A stretch of 36,836 bases of DNA. Origin: JAWVFK01 sp033856175 (lineage in GTDB: Bacteria > Actinomycetota > Thermoleophilia > Solirubrobacterales > 70-9). The notes beneath the pieces were generated by a model. That model searched no databases. It was not told the DNA's origin and saw only the letters and a program-made list of their open reading frames with translations. The stretch covers positions 1 to 36,836 of the forward strand of contig JAWVFK010000035.1 of assembly GCA_033856175.1 (NCBI GenBank), in the 5' to 3' direction. The position numbers and the translations under genes were made by a program. The stretch's first letter is position 1. Every line of letters begins with the position of its first letter. This document shows positions 27,782 through 36,191 of this stretch, piece after piece.

Positions 27782-28729
27782 CTATTCGATGCCTAGGCGG
27801 TCGAGCAGGCCGTCGTCGCGTCGCCAGCGGCCTCGTGCCTGGACGGTGAGGTCGAGGTAGACCTGGGTCCCCAGCTCCCGCTCGAGCTCCTTGCGCGCGG
27901 CCTTGCCGATGTCGCGGACCATCCGGCCGTCGCGGCCGATCAGGATCCCTCGCTGGGACTCGGACTCGGCCCAGATCTGGGCCTTGACGGTGACGAGGCC
28001 GTCGGCGCGCTGGTCGATCTCGTCGACGTGGACCTCGACGGCGTGGGGCAGCTCCTCGCGCGTGCGCCGCAGCACCTGCTCGCGGATCAGCTCGGCCAGC
28101 AGCAGCTCGCTCGGCTGGTCGGAGTGGTCCTCGGGCGGGTAGAGCAGCGGCCCTTCGGGCATCAGCTTGGCCAGGTGCTCGACCAGCACCTCGAGGCCCT
28201 CGCCGCTGCGAGCGCTGATCGGGAAGACCTCGTCGACGACCCCCAGCTCGGCGGCGGCGCTGAGCACGACGGCGGTCTCGGCGTTGTTGAGCCGATCGCA
28301 CTTGTTGACCGCGCAGATGACCGGGGTGCGGGCGGTGTCGGTGCTCTCCTCGGTCCCGGTCAGCCGGCTCGCGCGCAGCAGCGTGTTGGCGATGAAGCGA
28401 TCGCCGGCGCCGACCCCCTCCTCGCCGTTGATCACCAGCAGGACGGCGTCGGCGTCGCGCAGCTCGCGCTCGACCCGGCGCTGCATCCGCTCGGTCAGCG
28501 CGTCGCGCGGGCGCTGCACTCCCGGCAGGTCGACCAGGACGATCTGGTTGCGCTGCGCCGGGTCGGTCGCGATCCCGCGCACGGCGCGGCGGGTCGTCTG
28601 CGGGCGCTCGGCGACGATCGCGACCTTGGCGCCGACGATCGCGTTGGTCAGCGTCGACTTGCCGGCGTTGGGACGACCGGCGAGGCCGACGAAGCCCGAC
28701 CTCGTCGGCGTCTCGGCTGGATCGCTCAT
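27782..28729 (-). CDS. era: GTPase Era
   Basis: The 315-aa GTPase assists 16S rRNA maturation and 30S assembly. It shows G1 GRPNAGKS (18-25), G3 DLPG (67-70), G4 NKCD (142-145), G5 SAR, and a C-terminal KH RNA-binding domain with GILIGRDGRMVRDIG (about 260-275). The ATG overlaps the ybeY stop as ATGA. It is the last gene of the hrcA operon; the order ybeY-era fits a shared role in rRNA processing. Confidence 0.96.
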   Translation of the reverse strand: MSDPAETPTRSGFVGLAGRPNAGKSTLTNAIVGAKVAIVAERPQTTRRAVRGIATDPAQRNQIVLVDLPGVQRPRDALTERMQRRVERELRDADAVLLVINGEEGVGAGDRFIANTLLRASRLTGTEESTDTARTPVICAVNKCDRLNNAETAVVLSAAAELGVVDEVFPISARSGEGLEVLVEHLAKLMPEGPLLYPPEDHSDQPSELLLAELIREQVLRRTREELPHAVEVHVDEIDQRADGLVTVKAQIWAESESQRGILIGRDGRMVRDIGKAARKELERELGTQVYLDLTVQARGRWRRDDGLLDRLGIE

Positions 28730-29118
28730 CGAGCCTCGGCCTCTGCCTCGGCCTCGACAAGGGTCGTCATCACGCGGCGCTGCAGCTCGAGCATCTCGCC
28801 GTCATCGGCTTCGTGGTCGTGACCGCAGAGGTGAAGGACGCCGTGGACGGCGGCCTCGCGGACGTCCTCGCAGTGCTCGGGGCAGATGACGACATCGCCG
28901 AGCTCGCGCGGGCCCTCGACTTCGCCGACGCCGTCGATCGGGAAGGCGAGGACGTCGGTGGGCCGGTCGATCGCCCGCTGCTCGCGGTTGAGCCGCCGCA
29001 TCGCCTCGGCGTCGACGAGCTCGACGGCGAGATGGCCATCGCCGATGCCGGCGGCGCCGAGCGCGGCGCTGACCGCGGCACGTAGCTCGGCCGGGACATC
29101 CTCGAGATCGGCGCTCAC
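28726..29118 (-). CDS. ybeY: Endoribonuclease YbeY (rRNA maturation factor)
   Basis: The 130-aa protein has the zinc motif H-x3-H-x5-H at 92, 96 and 102 in VHGVLHLCGHDHE, and the NREQRAIDRPTDVLAFP segment of the family. It acts in 16S rRNA 3' end processing and ribosome quality control. It begins with GTG overlapping the phoH TGA (GTGA) and ends overlapping era. The glutamate/alanine-rich C-terminal tail (VEAEAEAEAR) is low-complexity. Confidence 0.95.
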   Translation of the reverse strand: MSADLEDVPAELRAAVSAALGAAGIGDGHLAVELVDAEAMRRLNREQRAIDRPTDVLAFPIDGVGEVEGPRELGDVVICPEHCEDVREAAVHGVLHLCGHDHEADDGEMLELQRRVMTTLVEAEAEAEAR

Positions 29119-30101
29119 CGCCGCTCGCCGTTGTCCGCGGGCGCTTCGTCATCGGCCTGGCGCCGCTCGGAGAACCTGCCGTAGGCGGCGACGATCCGCT
29201 GGACGAGCTTGTGGCGGACGACGTCCTCGCCGCCGAAGTGGATGAAGCTGACGTCCTCGACCTCGCGGAGGATGTCACGAACGATGACCAGGCCCGAGCG
29301 CTGGTCGCGCGGCAGGTCGATCTGGGTGATGTCGCCGGTGACGACCATCTTCGAGTTGAAGCCGAGCCGGGTCAGGAACATCTTCATCTGCTCGGGGCTC
29401 GTGTTCTGAGCCTCGTCGAGGATCACGAACGAGTCATTGAGGGTCCTTCCACGCATGAATGCCAGCGGCGCCACCTCGATCACGCCCTTCTCGAAGTAGC
29501 CGGTGACCTTGTCGGGGTCGAGCATGTCGTAGAGGGCGTCGAAGAGCGGCCGCAGGTAGGGATCGACCTTGGCCTGGATGTCGCCGGGAAGGAAGCCCAG
29601 GCGCTCGCCGGCCTCGACCGCCGGGCGGGTGAGGATGATTCGCTGGACCTGGCGGGCCGACAGCGCCGCCGCGGCCATCGCCACGGCGAGGAACGTCTTG
29701 CCGGTGCCGGCGGGGCCGACGCCGAAGGTGATCGTCTGGCGGCGGATCGAGTCGACGTAGCGCTTCTGGTTGACCGTCTTCGGCGCGATCCGCGAGTTGC
29801 GGTGCTGCCAGACGACGTCTTCGAGGATCTCGCCGGGGCTGCGGTGGGCGTCGATCGCGCCCGTCACGGCCTCGATCGTGCCCGGGGCGATCTCGTGGCC
29901 CTGCTCGATCAGCTCGACGAGCTCACCGACGACCGTCTCCGCCGTGCGGACATCGCCGGCCTCGCCGTCGAGCGTGAGGACGTTGCCGCGCAGGTAGAGC
30001 TCGCAGTCGAGGTGGCCTTCGAGGGCTCGCAGCACGGCATCCTCGGAGCCCGCCAGCTCGGCGGCCACCGCGTTCTCGAGGGTCAGCTGCCTACGCGCCA
30101 A
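29115..30101 (-). CDS. phoH: PhoH family ATPase
   Basis: The 328-aa protein has a KH-like N-terminal region (about 1-100) and a P-loop ATPase domain with Walker A GPAGTGKT (129-136) and Walker B FVILDEAQN (225-233); TGDITQIDLP follows as a sensor segment. PhoH proteins are thought to be RNA-related helicase-like ATPases; the cluster with ybeY and era supports that. The assigned start is TTG at 30101, overlapping yqeY by 11 nt; a later GTG (residue 12) is possible. Confidence 0.93.
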   Translation of the reverse strand: MARRQLTLENAVAAELAGSEDAVLRALEGHLDCELYLRGNVLTLDGEAGDVRTAETVVGELVELIEQGHEIAPGTIEAVTGAIDAHRSPGEILEDVVWQHRNSRIAPKTVNQKRYVDSIRRQTITFGVGPAGTGKTFLAVAMAAAALSARQVQRIILTRPAVEAGERLGFLPGDIQAKVDPYLRPLFDALYDMLDPDKVTGYFEKGVIEVAPLAFMRGRTLNDSFVILDEAQNTSPEQMKMFLTRLGFNSKMVVTGDITQIDLPRDQRSGLVIVRDILREVEDVSFIHFGGEDVVRHKLVQRIVAAYGRFSERRQADDEAPADNGERR

Positions 30102-30522
30102 GTCGCTCGCGAACCGCCTGGCTGACCCGCTTGCCGTCGGCGCGACCGCCGAGCTTCGGCATCAGCGCCGACATCACCTGGCCCATCTGCTTGGGCTCGC
30201 TGGCGCCGGTCTCGGCAACTGCGGCGTCGACCAACTCTGCCAGCTCGTCGTCGGAGAGCTGGGCCGGCAGGTATCCCTCGATCAGCTTCGCCTCGGCCTC
30301 CTCCGCTGCCGCGCGCTCCTCGCTGCCGCCGCCGCGATAGGCCTCGGCCGCGTCGAGGCGCTTCTTGCGCTCGCGCTGCAGGACCGCCACCTCGTCGCCA
30401 TCGCCGAGCTTGGCGTCCTGCTGAAGGGCGTCGACGACCATCCGCAGCGCACCGACGCGCTCCCTGTCACGCGCCTTCATCGCCTCACGCGTGTCGGACT
30501 GAACCTGTTCGAGTATCGACAT
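30091..30522 (-). CDS. GatB/YqeY domain protein
   Basis: The 143-aa protein is a stand-alone YqeY domain related to the tRNA-binding tail of GatB. It shows the family pattern: MKARDRERVGALRMV, the charged ERKKRLDAAEAYRGGGSEERA, then YLPAQLSDDEL and QMGQVMSALMPKLGGRADGK. Its cellular role is not established. The ATG at 30522 is chosen over the longer frame because the family begins there; a GTG two codons upstream is an alternative. AGCCTA at 30531-30536 (TAGGCT on the minus strand) lies 8 nt upstream and might be an internal -10. Confidence 0.92.
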   Translation of the reverse strand: MSILEQVQSDTREAMKARDRERVGALRMVVDALQQDAKLGDGDEVAVLQRERKKRLDAAEAYRGGGSEERAAAEEAEAKLIEGYLPAQLSDDELAELVDAAVAETGASEPKQMGQVMSALMPKLGGRADGKRVSQAVRERLGA

Positions 30523-30547
30523 CGACACGGAGCCTAACGGGGGGCGC

Positions 30548-31399
30548 TCAGGCGCTCGGCTCAGCAGCCGCCGACCCCAGCTCGACGTGCTCGACAGCGC
30601 CCAACGGCAGCTGCAGGAAACGGGTGCCGAGCTCACGAAAGGCGTCGGCATCGCCGGTGCAGAGAAAGCGGTAGTCGCCCTCGCCCTCGCCGTCTGCCTT
30701 CAGCCCCTCGGCCGCCAGCATCTGCTCGAGCTTGGCGGCGATCGCGTGGCCGGCGGTCACCAGGCGGACGTCGCGGCCGAGCATCCGCTGCAGCATCGGC
30801 GCGACCAGCGGGTAGTGGGTGCAGCCGAGGATCACGGTGTCCACTCGGGCATGCTTGAGCGGCTCGCAGTAGGAGCGGACCAGATCGACGACCGCCTCGT
30901 CGAAGGGGAAGCCGCGCTGGATGATCGCCGCGAGGTCTGGAGCCTCGACCTCGGTGATCTCGAGCGGGCGGCGGTACCGGCGCAGCGCCTCCAGGTAGGC
31001 GCCCGACTCGACGGTGGCCGGCGTCGCCAGGACGCCGATGCGCCCGGCGTCGCTGACCCGGGCAGCGATCTCGGCCTCGGGGTCGATCACCGCGGCGAGG
31101 CCGACGCCGCGCTCGGCGGCCAGCTCCCGCGCCGTCTCGAGGCCGGCCGAGGCGGCCGAGTTGCAGGCGATCACTAGCAGCTTGGCGCCGCGATCGAGCA
31201 GGTGCGAGGTGACCTCGGCGACGCACTGGCGCAACTCGTCGGGATCCTTGGCGCCGTAGGGGAAGCGAGCGTCGTCGCCGAGGTAGAGGAAGTCCTCCTG
31301 GGGCAGGGAGACGAGACACTCGTGCAGCACCGTCAGGCCGCCGACGCCGGAGTCGAACATCGCGATCGGGCCGGAGCGACGGCCAGCGTCGCCGGTCAT
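30548..31399 (-). CDS. murI: Glutamate racemase
   Basis: The 283-aa enzyme makes D-glutamate for peptidoglycan. It has FDSGVGGLTVL (15-25) and the two catalytic cysteines C79 (IACNSAAS) and C193 (ILGCTHYPL). The start at 31399 overlaps the prmA stop as ATGA; the frame is open further upstream but that part is not family sequence. It is unusual to find it between prmA and yqeY in a chaperone/ribosome operon. Confidence 0.95.
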   Translation of the reverse strand: MTGDAGRRSGPIAMFDSGVGGLTVLHECLVSLPQEDFLYLGDDARFPYGAKDPDELRQCVAEVTSHLLDRGAKLLVIACNSAASAGLETARELAAERGVGLAAVIDPEAEIAARVSDAGRIGVLATPATVESGAYLEALRRYRRPLEITEVEAPDLAAIIQRGFPFDEAVVDLVRSYCEPLKHARVDTVILGCTHYPLVAPMLQRMLGRDVRLVTAGHAIAAKLEQMLAAEGLKADGEGEGDYRFLCTGDADAFRELGTRFLQLPLGAVEHVELGSAAAEPSA

Positions 31400-32235
31400 C
31401 TGGCCGAGACCAGCCGGCGCTCGAGCAGCAGCGCCACCCAATCCCCGTCGAGGCGGCTATCTGCCAGACCGAATCCGGCCTCGGCGAAGGCGGCGGCGAC
31501 CTCTTCGCGCTCCTCACGGAGGATGCCGCTGAGGATCAGGCGCTCGGGAGCCGGCCCATCGCCCAGGCGCGCCGCGACCTCGCAGAGGATCCGGGCGGTC
31601 AGGTTGGCGACGACCGTCGGCGGCAACGGCGGCAGCGCCTCCCGCAGGTTGATCCGTTCGAGCTCGATCTCGACTCCGTTGGCGAGGGCGTTTGCCGCGG
31701 CCGCCTCGAGCGCCGCGACCTCGTGGTCGTAGCCGGCGACGGGAGAGAAGCCGAGCTTGGCGGCGGCGATCGCCAGCACGGCGGAGCCGGTGCCTAGGTC
31801 GGCAAGCGCCCCACCTGCGTCATCGCGATCGGCGAGGCCGAGCAGCAGCTCGAGGCACATCCGCGTCGTCGCGTGAGCGCCCGTGCCGAATGCCTGGCCG
31901 GGGTCGATCACGACCTCGAGCGCGCCGTCGGCCGGCATCGGCTCCCACGACGGCCGCACGCGAAGGCGCCCGCCGACGTCGATCGTCTGATGAAAGTCCT
32001 TCCAGCGGTCGCCCCAGTCGTCGGGGATCTCGGTCGACTCGATCTCGACGATCCCATCGCCGGCGGCGGCGCGCAGCTCCCCCAGCTCGGGCAGCTCGCC
32101 GGCGGCGCCGTAGATCGCGTACTCGACGTAGCCCGGGCCCTCGTCCTGCTCGACTCCATTCGGCGCCAGCGCCGCGAGATCGGCGAGCACGGTCTCGGCG
32201 AGCTCGGGGTGGCAGCGAACCGCCAGCCGGATCAT
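31396..32235 (-). CDS. prmA: Ribosomal protein L11 methyltransferase
   Basis: The 279-aa SAM-dependent methyltransferase shows a substrate-recognition N-terminal domain with WGDRWKDFHQTIDVGGRLRVRPSW split over it, the linker IDPGQAFGTGAHATT (about 110-124), SAM motif I ADLGTGSAVLAIAAAKLG and VVANLTARIL in place of the usual VANI. It trimethylates L11 in E. coli. It follows dnaJ directly with an ATGA overlap, the classic dnaJ-prmA order. Confidence 0.93.
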   Translation of the reverse strand: MIRLAVRCHPELAETVLADLAALAPNGVEQDEGPGYVEYAIYGAAGELPELGELRAAAGDGIVEIESTEIPDDWGDRWKDFHQTIDVGGRLRVRPSWEPMPADGALEVVIDPGQAFGTGAHATTRMCLELLLGLADRDDAGGALADLGTGSAVLAIAAAKLGFSPVAGYDHEVAALEAAAANALANGVEIELERINLREALPPLPPTVVANLTARILCEVAARLGDGPAPERLILSGILREEREEVAAAFAEAGFGLADSRLDGDWVALLLERRLVSAR

Positions 32236-33365
32236 CCGCGCGTGGCCTTTGTCACGCGGCGGAGCCGGGCGAGGAGCCCCTCGCGATCGGCGACGAGGTT
32301 GTCCTCGTCGATCGTCTCGTCGAGGCGCTCGGCGAGCTCGCGCTGCTCCTCGCTGAGGTTCTTCGGCACGACGACGTTGAGGACGACGTGCTGGGCGCCG
32401 CGGCTGCGCCCGCGCAGGTCGGGCAGGCCGAGACCGTCGAGGCGGACCACCTCGCCCGGCTGGCTGCCGGCCGGGACCTCGACGTCGCGCTCGCCATCGA
32501 GCGTCGCGACGCTGACGCTGCCGCCGACCATCGCCTCGATCGCGCTGACGTCGACGATCGTCACCAGCTCGCGGCCCTCGCGTGTGAAGCGTTCGTCCTC
32601 GCTGACGATGACCTCGACGTAGAGGTCACCGGACGCGGCGCCGGTCTCGCCGGCGTGTCCGGCGCCGGCGATGCGGATGCGCTGCCCGGACTCGATGCCA
32701 GGCGGAACCTCGACCTCCCAGGTCCGCTCACCGTCGATCCGTCCCCGGCCGTGACAGGTCTCGCAGGGACTCTCGGGGATCTTGCCGTCGCCGCCGCAGA
32801 CCTCGCAGGGCGTGGTGCGGATCACCTGGCCGAAGGCCGAGCGGGCGACCTGGCGCAGCTGGCCAGCGCCGTCGCAGTTCTCGCAGGTGCGAATCGGGGT
32901 ACCGGGCTCGGCGCCGTTGCCACGGCAGGTCTCACAGGCGCGAACCGCGTCGAAGACGACCTCGCGCTGAACGCCCGTGAGGACCTCCTCGAGGGTGACC
33001 TCGACGCTGACGCCGACATCGGCGCCCGGCGCGGGGCCGCGGTTGCCGAAGCCGAACATCGAGCCGCCGCCACCGCCGAAAAAGGCCTCGAAGAGGTCCT
33101 CGACCGAGCCGTAGGCCGACGCCCGTGAGGAGAAGCCGCCGGAGCGAAGGCCGTCGTGGCCGTAGGCGTCGTAGGTGCGCCGCCGCTCGACGTCGCTGAG
33201 GACCTCGTAGGCCTCGGCCGCGGCCTTGAACTTCTCCTCGGCCTCGGGGTCGTGGGCGTTGACGTCCGGGTGCAGCTCGCGGGCGACGACCCGAAAGCGC
33301 TTCTTGATCTCCTGCGCAGAGGCCTCCCGGCTGACGCCGAGCACGTCGTAGTAGTCGCGCTTCAT
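32232..33365 (-). CDS. dnaJ: Chaperone DnaJ (type I)
   Basis: The 377-aa co-chaperone stimulates DnaK ATP hydrolysis. It has a J domain (1-70, HPD at 32-34), a Gly/Phe-rich stretch (FEAFFGGGGG...), four CxxCxGxG zinc motifs (CETCRGNG, CENCDGAG, CEVCGGDG, CETCHGRG) and the C-terminal substrate domains. The start at 33365 begins the J domain; there is no Shine-Dalgarno, and hrcA ends 13 bp before. No grpE or dnaK is linked, which fits the second DnaJ of actinobacteria that pairs with hrcA. Confidence 0.96.
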   Translation of the reverse strand: MKRDYYDVLGVSREASAQEIKKRFRVVARELHPDVNAHDPEAEEKFKAAAEAYEVLSDVERRRTYDAYGHDGLRSGGFSSRASAYGSVEDLFEAFFGGGGGSMFGFGNRGPAPGADVGVSVEVTLEEVLTGVQREVVFDAVRACETCRGNGAEPGTPIRTCENCDGAGQLRQVARSAFGQVIRTTPCEVCGGDGKIPESPCETCHGRGRIDGERTWEVEVPPGIESGQRIRIAGAGHAGETGAASGDLYVEVIVSEDERFTREGRELVTIVDVSAIEAMVGGSVSVATLDGERDVEVPAGSQPGEVVRLDGLGLPDLRGRSRGAQHVVLNVVVPKNLSEEQRELAERLDETIDEDNLVADREGLLARLRRVTKATRG

Positions 33366-33378
33366 CGGCTGAGCGTGA

Positions 33379-34410
33379 TCAGTCTTCGTAGACCGTCTCG
33401 AAGAAGCGCGAGAGCTCACCCGCCGCGTCGCGGACCGAGGCGATCGCCGTCGCGTAGTCCATCCGCAGCGGTCCGATGACGCCGACCGAGCCGAGGTTGC
33501 GATAGCCGAGGCCGTAGTTGGCGCCGACGACACTGACCGAGCGCAGCTGCGGCTGCGGGTTCTCGGCGCCGATCCAGAGGAAGACCGAGCGCAGGTCGAT
33601 CGCCGAGCGCAGCATGCCGAGCAGGCCGACGCGCTGCTCGAGCGCCCGCATCAAATCCTCGGCCCGCGGCAGATCGGGCACGTGCTCCTCGGAGAGCAGG
33701 TGCGCGGTCCCGTCGACGTAGAGCGACTCCTCGGCGGCGCCGCCGAGGCGGCGGAAGGCGCCGGCAATCTCCGAGAGGAAGGCCGACTCGGCTGCGCCCA
33801 GCTCGGGATCGCGCAAGCGGTCGGCGAGCGTGCGCGCGCCGAGGCCGATCCCGGCGAGCCGCTCGTTGAGGTAGCTGGAGGCCCAGTCGACGAGGCCGGG
33901 GTCGACGGCCTGGGCGAAGCGAAAGACGCGCTTGGTGATGTCGCCGGCGGAGGTGATGACGACGACCATCACGACCTGCGGCTGCAGCAGCAGCACCTCG
34001 ACGCGATGGATCGAGGCGGTTTCGAGCGGCGGCGCGCTGACGAGAGCGACGAGGTCGGTGATCTTGGCCAGCGCCGCCGTTGTCTCCCGCATCGCCTCCT
34101 CGACCTCACGCCGCATCCGCGTCAGCTCGAGCGCCTTGGCCGTCGGCGTCGCCGGCAGCCGCGACTCGGACTCGAGCAGCGAGTCGACGTAGAAGCGGTA
34201 GCCGGAATCGGTGGGAACCCGCCCAGCCGAGGTATGAGGATGGGTCAGAAAGCCATCGCGCTCGAGCGTGGCCAGCTCGGCTCGGATGGTGGACGCGCCC
34301 CACGGCAGCTCGGCCCGCTCGGCGATAAACCGCGACCCGATCGGCCGCCCGGCCTCGAGATAGGCGTCGACGACCATCCGGAGCAGCTCCTGCTGGCGCT
34401 TGGTGAGCAT
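33379..34410 (-). CDS. hrcA: Heat-inducible transcription repressor HrcA
   Basis: The 343-aa repressor has the N-terminal winged helix (MLTKRQQELLRMVVDAYLEAGRPIGS at the start, then STIRAELATLERDGFLTHPHTSAGRVPTDSGYR) and the central GAF-like and dimerisation regions (GPLRMDYATAIASV near the end). In known systems it binds CIRCE sites (GCACTC half-sites) and controls groE and dnaK. No CIRCE is seen upstream of hrcA or dnaJ here. It is the first gene of the eight-gene operon, with TAAAAT 6 nt before its ATG. Confidence 0.95.
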   Translation of the reverse strand: MLTKRQQELLRMVVDAYLEAGRPIGSRFIAERAELPWGASTIRAELATLERDGFLTHPHTSAGRVPTDSGYRFYVDSLLESESRLPATPTAKALELTRMRREVEEAMRETTAALAKITDLVALVSAPPLETASIHRVEVLLLQPQVVMVVVITSAGDITKRVFRFAQAVDPGLVDWASSYLNERLAGIGLGARTLADRLRDPELGAAESAFLSEIAGAFRRLGGAAEESLYVDGTAHLLSEEHVPDLPRAEDLMRALEQRVGLLGMLRSAIDLRSVFLWIGAENPQPQLRSVSVVGANYGLGYRNLGSVGVIGPLRMDYATAIASVRDAAGELSRFFETVYED

Positions 34411-34416
34411 GAGCCG

Positions 34417-34422
34417 ATTTTA
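34417..34422 (-). promoter_or_regulatory. -10 box for the leaderless hrcA operon transcript
   Basis: TAAAAT on the minus strand ends exactly 6 nt before the hrcA ATG, the best match in the window to the TATAAT consensus at this spacing. No CIRCE operator overlaps it. Confidence 0.55.
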
Positions 34423-34437
34423 CGGACGGACGCGCGC

Positions 34438-34455
34438 GGCGCCCGTACCGGCGCC
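34438..34455 (-). terminator. Weak hairpin after the 199-aa secreted protein gene
   Basis: GGCGCC (34438-34443) and GGCGCC (34450-34455) pair across a 6-nt loop. It lies between the stop of the 199-aa gene and the hrcA -10 box, but has no T tract, so termination is doubtful. Confidence 0.25.
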
Positions 34456-34467
34456 TTCGCATCGACG

Positions 34468-35067
34468 TCAGGCGCCGATGAGGAACCTCCATGAAGCACT
34501 TTGCGTCCCGCCGCAGCCGTCGCGGTCCCGCCAGCGGGCCGTTACAGCGAGGTAGGCATCCTTGGGCGCACGCACAGTGAAGCGAGCGAGCCAGCGGCGT
34601 TGGGCGCCTGCGCCTCGACTGAAGATCTTCGAGGGAAGATATGTCGGATCGCCGACCGGGAAGCCATCGGGGTCCACGGTCGACCAAGAAGCAATATCAA
34701 CGTTGCCTTTCGGGCGCTGGCGCTTATGGAACTTCACGTTCACCCGGCGTGCCCCGACGCCGACGGCGAGGGGAGACCCGCGGAAACGTAGCGGCCCGTC
34801 GGCCGCACTGGTAACGCATCGGCCTCGATCTGCAGGATAGATCCACTCCCACTGGAACAGTCGGCCCCGCCTGAAATCGGAGTTGCCGTGAATCGTCGCC
34901 GTCGGTATTCGGTGATCGTGAGCGGCAGCAGTCGCCGAGTTAGCGATGGCGACGATCAGGCTCATACTCGCCATCGTCAGGATTCCCACGAGAATCCGAG
35001 AGGGGCCGCCTCCAGGTAGAAGCCGACGACCATTTGTTAGAAGGCGCTGCTGGCGGTCGGTCGGCAT
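34468..35067 (-). CDS. Secreted or membrane-anchored protein of unknown function (199 aa)
   Basis: A basic N-terminus (residues 1-24) leads into a hydrophobic helix (about 25-43, ILVGILTMASMSLIVAIAN) and a likely signal cleavage near ATAAA-HDH. The exported part is rich in Arg, Trp and aromatic residues (FQWEWIYP, KFHKRQRPKGN, ARWRDRDGCGG) and has two cysteines that could pair. No known family is recognised; the beta-rich pattern could be an Ig-like fold. The start at 35067 is supported by TAGACT exactly 6 nt upstream. Codon use looks less GC-biased at third positions than in hrcA next to it. Confidence 0.7.
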   Translation of the reverse strand: MPTDRQQRLLTNGRRLLPGGGPSRILVGILTMASMSLIVAIANSATAAAHDHRIPTATIHGNSDFRRGRLFQWEWIYPADRGRCVTSAADGPLRFRGSPLAVGVGARRVNVKFHKRQRPKGNVDIASWSTVDPDGFPVGDPTYLPSKIFSRGAGAQRRWLARFTVRAPKDAYLAVTARWRDRDGCGGTQSASWRFLIGA

Positions 35068-35073
35068 GGAGTA

Positions 35074-35079
35074 AGTCTA
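35074..35079 (-). promoter_or_regulatory. -10 box before the 199-aa secreted protein gene
   Basis: TAGACT (TANNNT) on the minus strand ends 6 nt before the ATG at 35067. It fits the leaderless arrangement seen elsewhere in the window. Confidence 0.45.
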
Positions 35080-35150
35080 GGTTGAGGCGGTCGGTGGCCT
35101 TTTTTGGATGGCGTCCCACTGCCGGCGGACCGCCAGCGCCGCGCAGGGAC

Positions 35151-35657
35151 CTAGCAGCCCGAGGGACGACCGTCGGTGGCGTCGCTGCGGGACCTAACCG
35201 CCGGACACGCCTGGGCGCTGCGGCGGCAGGGCCAGCCTCCGCGGATCTCAAACCGAACGCTCGTCGAGCAGCGTCGCTTCGCAGGCACATTGATACGCCC
35301 GATCAGCTCGGTCCCCGCCCGGGCGTATCCGTGACAAATGATCGAGCCGCCGCTGTCAACGGCGCGGGGCCGACAGCTCATCCGCTCGTCGGGATCATGT
35401 CGGTGGCGAATCGCCAGTCGTCGGCGAAAGCCCTTGATCTCAGAGTCGGCATGGAGCGTCATCGTGTCGATTGTCTGCCGGAAGCAGCGCACCCGAAACC
35501 CAATTGCCGTCTTCGTCCCCGCCACACGCACGGTGTTGACGAAACAACGATTTCCGGCCGAAGACGCGCTGGAGGCCTGGCTGAGTGGAAGTACCAGCGC
35601 AACGGCTCCGAACACCACGATCACGCCGGTCCTGAGTATGCGCCCCGAAGCTTGCAA
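35151..35657 (-). CDS. Secreted cysteine-rich protein of unknown function, copy 1 of a tandem pair
   Basis: The 168-aa protein has a signal peptide (about 1-33, ending SQASSASSAG) and eight cysteines in the exported part: RCFVN, RCFRQ, MSCRP, IICHG, RRCST, WPCRR, ACPAV and the terminal SGC. All eight align with its neighbour, as do blocks such as FRVRCFRQTI, IRHRHDP and the RPSGC end, so they are paralogs. An even number of conserved cysteines suggests four disulfides. Family and role are unknown. The start is TTG at 35657, 3 bp after the stop of copy 2, so the pair is co-transcribed. Confidence 0.75.
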   Translation of the reverse strand: MQASGRILRTGVIVVFGAVALVLPLSQASSASSAGNRCFVNTVRVAGTKTAIGFRVRCFRQTIDTMTLHADSEIKGFRRRLAIRHRHDPDERMSCRPRAVDSGGSIICHGYARAGTELIGRINVPAKRRCSTSVRFEIRGGWPCRRSAQACPAVRSRSDATDGRPSGC

Positions 35658-35660
35658 CGT

Positions 35661-36191
35661 TCAGCAGCCTGAGGGACGGCGGTCCGTGGCCGCCGTCGTG
35701 ACGAGCGCATCTCGGCACGGGCCGTCGTAGCTGCACGGAAGACCACCCACCATCTGAAAGGTGACGCCCGTCGAACAGCGTTTCTTGACCGGGACGTTGA
35801 GACGCCCGATCAACTGGGTCCCGGCCAGAACACCTCCCCTGCACAGGATGAACCCATCGCCATCATCCAGTCGTTTTACGCAGACTTTGATGTGCTCGCG
35901 CGGATCGTGTCGGTGGCGGATTTCGAGGTGTCGCCGAAAGCCCTTGAGTTCGGAGTCCGGCTTGACGGTGAGCTGCTTGATTGTCTGACGAAAGCAGCGG
36001 ACGCGGAATTGGATCGCTGTCGTTGTCCCTTCAACTCTGACCGTGTCTGCAAAACACCGGTGACCAGTCGCGGTTGAGCTCGACGCGTCCGCTCGGGGAA
36101 AGACGAGCGTGGCGAGTACGACGACCGCCGCAGCCACCAACCCCAAAGCGATGATGGACCTCGGCCTCCGGCTGATTCGCGCTGGAGACAC
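35661..36191 (-). CDS. Secreted cysteine-rich protein of unknown function, copy 2 of a tandem pair
   Basis: The 176-aa protein has a hydrophobic signal helix (about 13-31) and a cleavage region ADASSS, then the same eight-cysteine domain as copy 1: RCFAD, RCFRQ, KVCVK, ILCRG, KRCST, LPCSY, GPCRD and SGC. Between the first and second cysteine both have a TVRVxGTxTAI segment. It is upstream of copy 1 in transcription. The start is GTG at 36191, 14 bp after the stop of the MaoC gene and inside the loop of an inverted repeat. No homology to a named family is recognised. Confidence 0.75.
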   Translation of the reverse strand: MSPARISRRPRSIIALGLVAAAVVVLATLVFPRADASSSTATGHRCFADTVRVEGTTTAIQFRVRCFRQTIKQLTVKPDSELKGFRRHLEIRHRHDPREHIKVCVKRLDDGDGFILCRGGVLAGTQLIGRLNVPVKKRCSTGVTFQMVGGLPCSYDGPCRDALVTTAATDRRPSGC

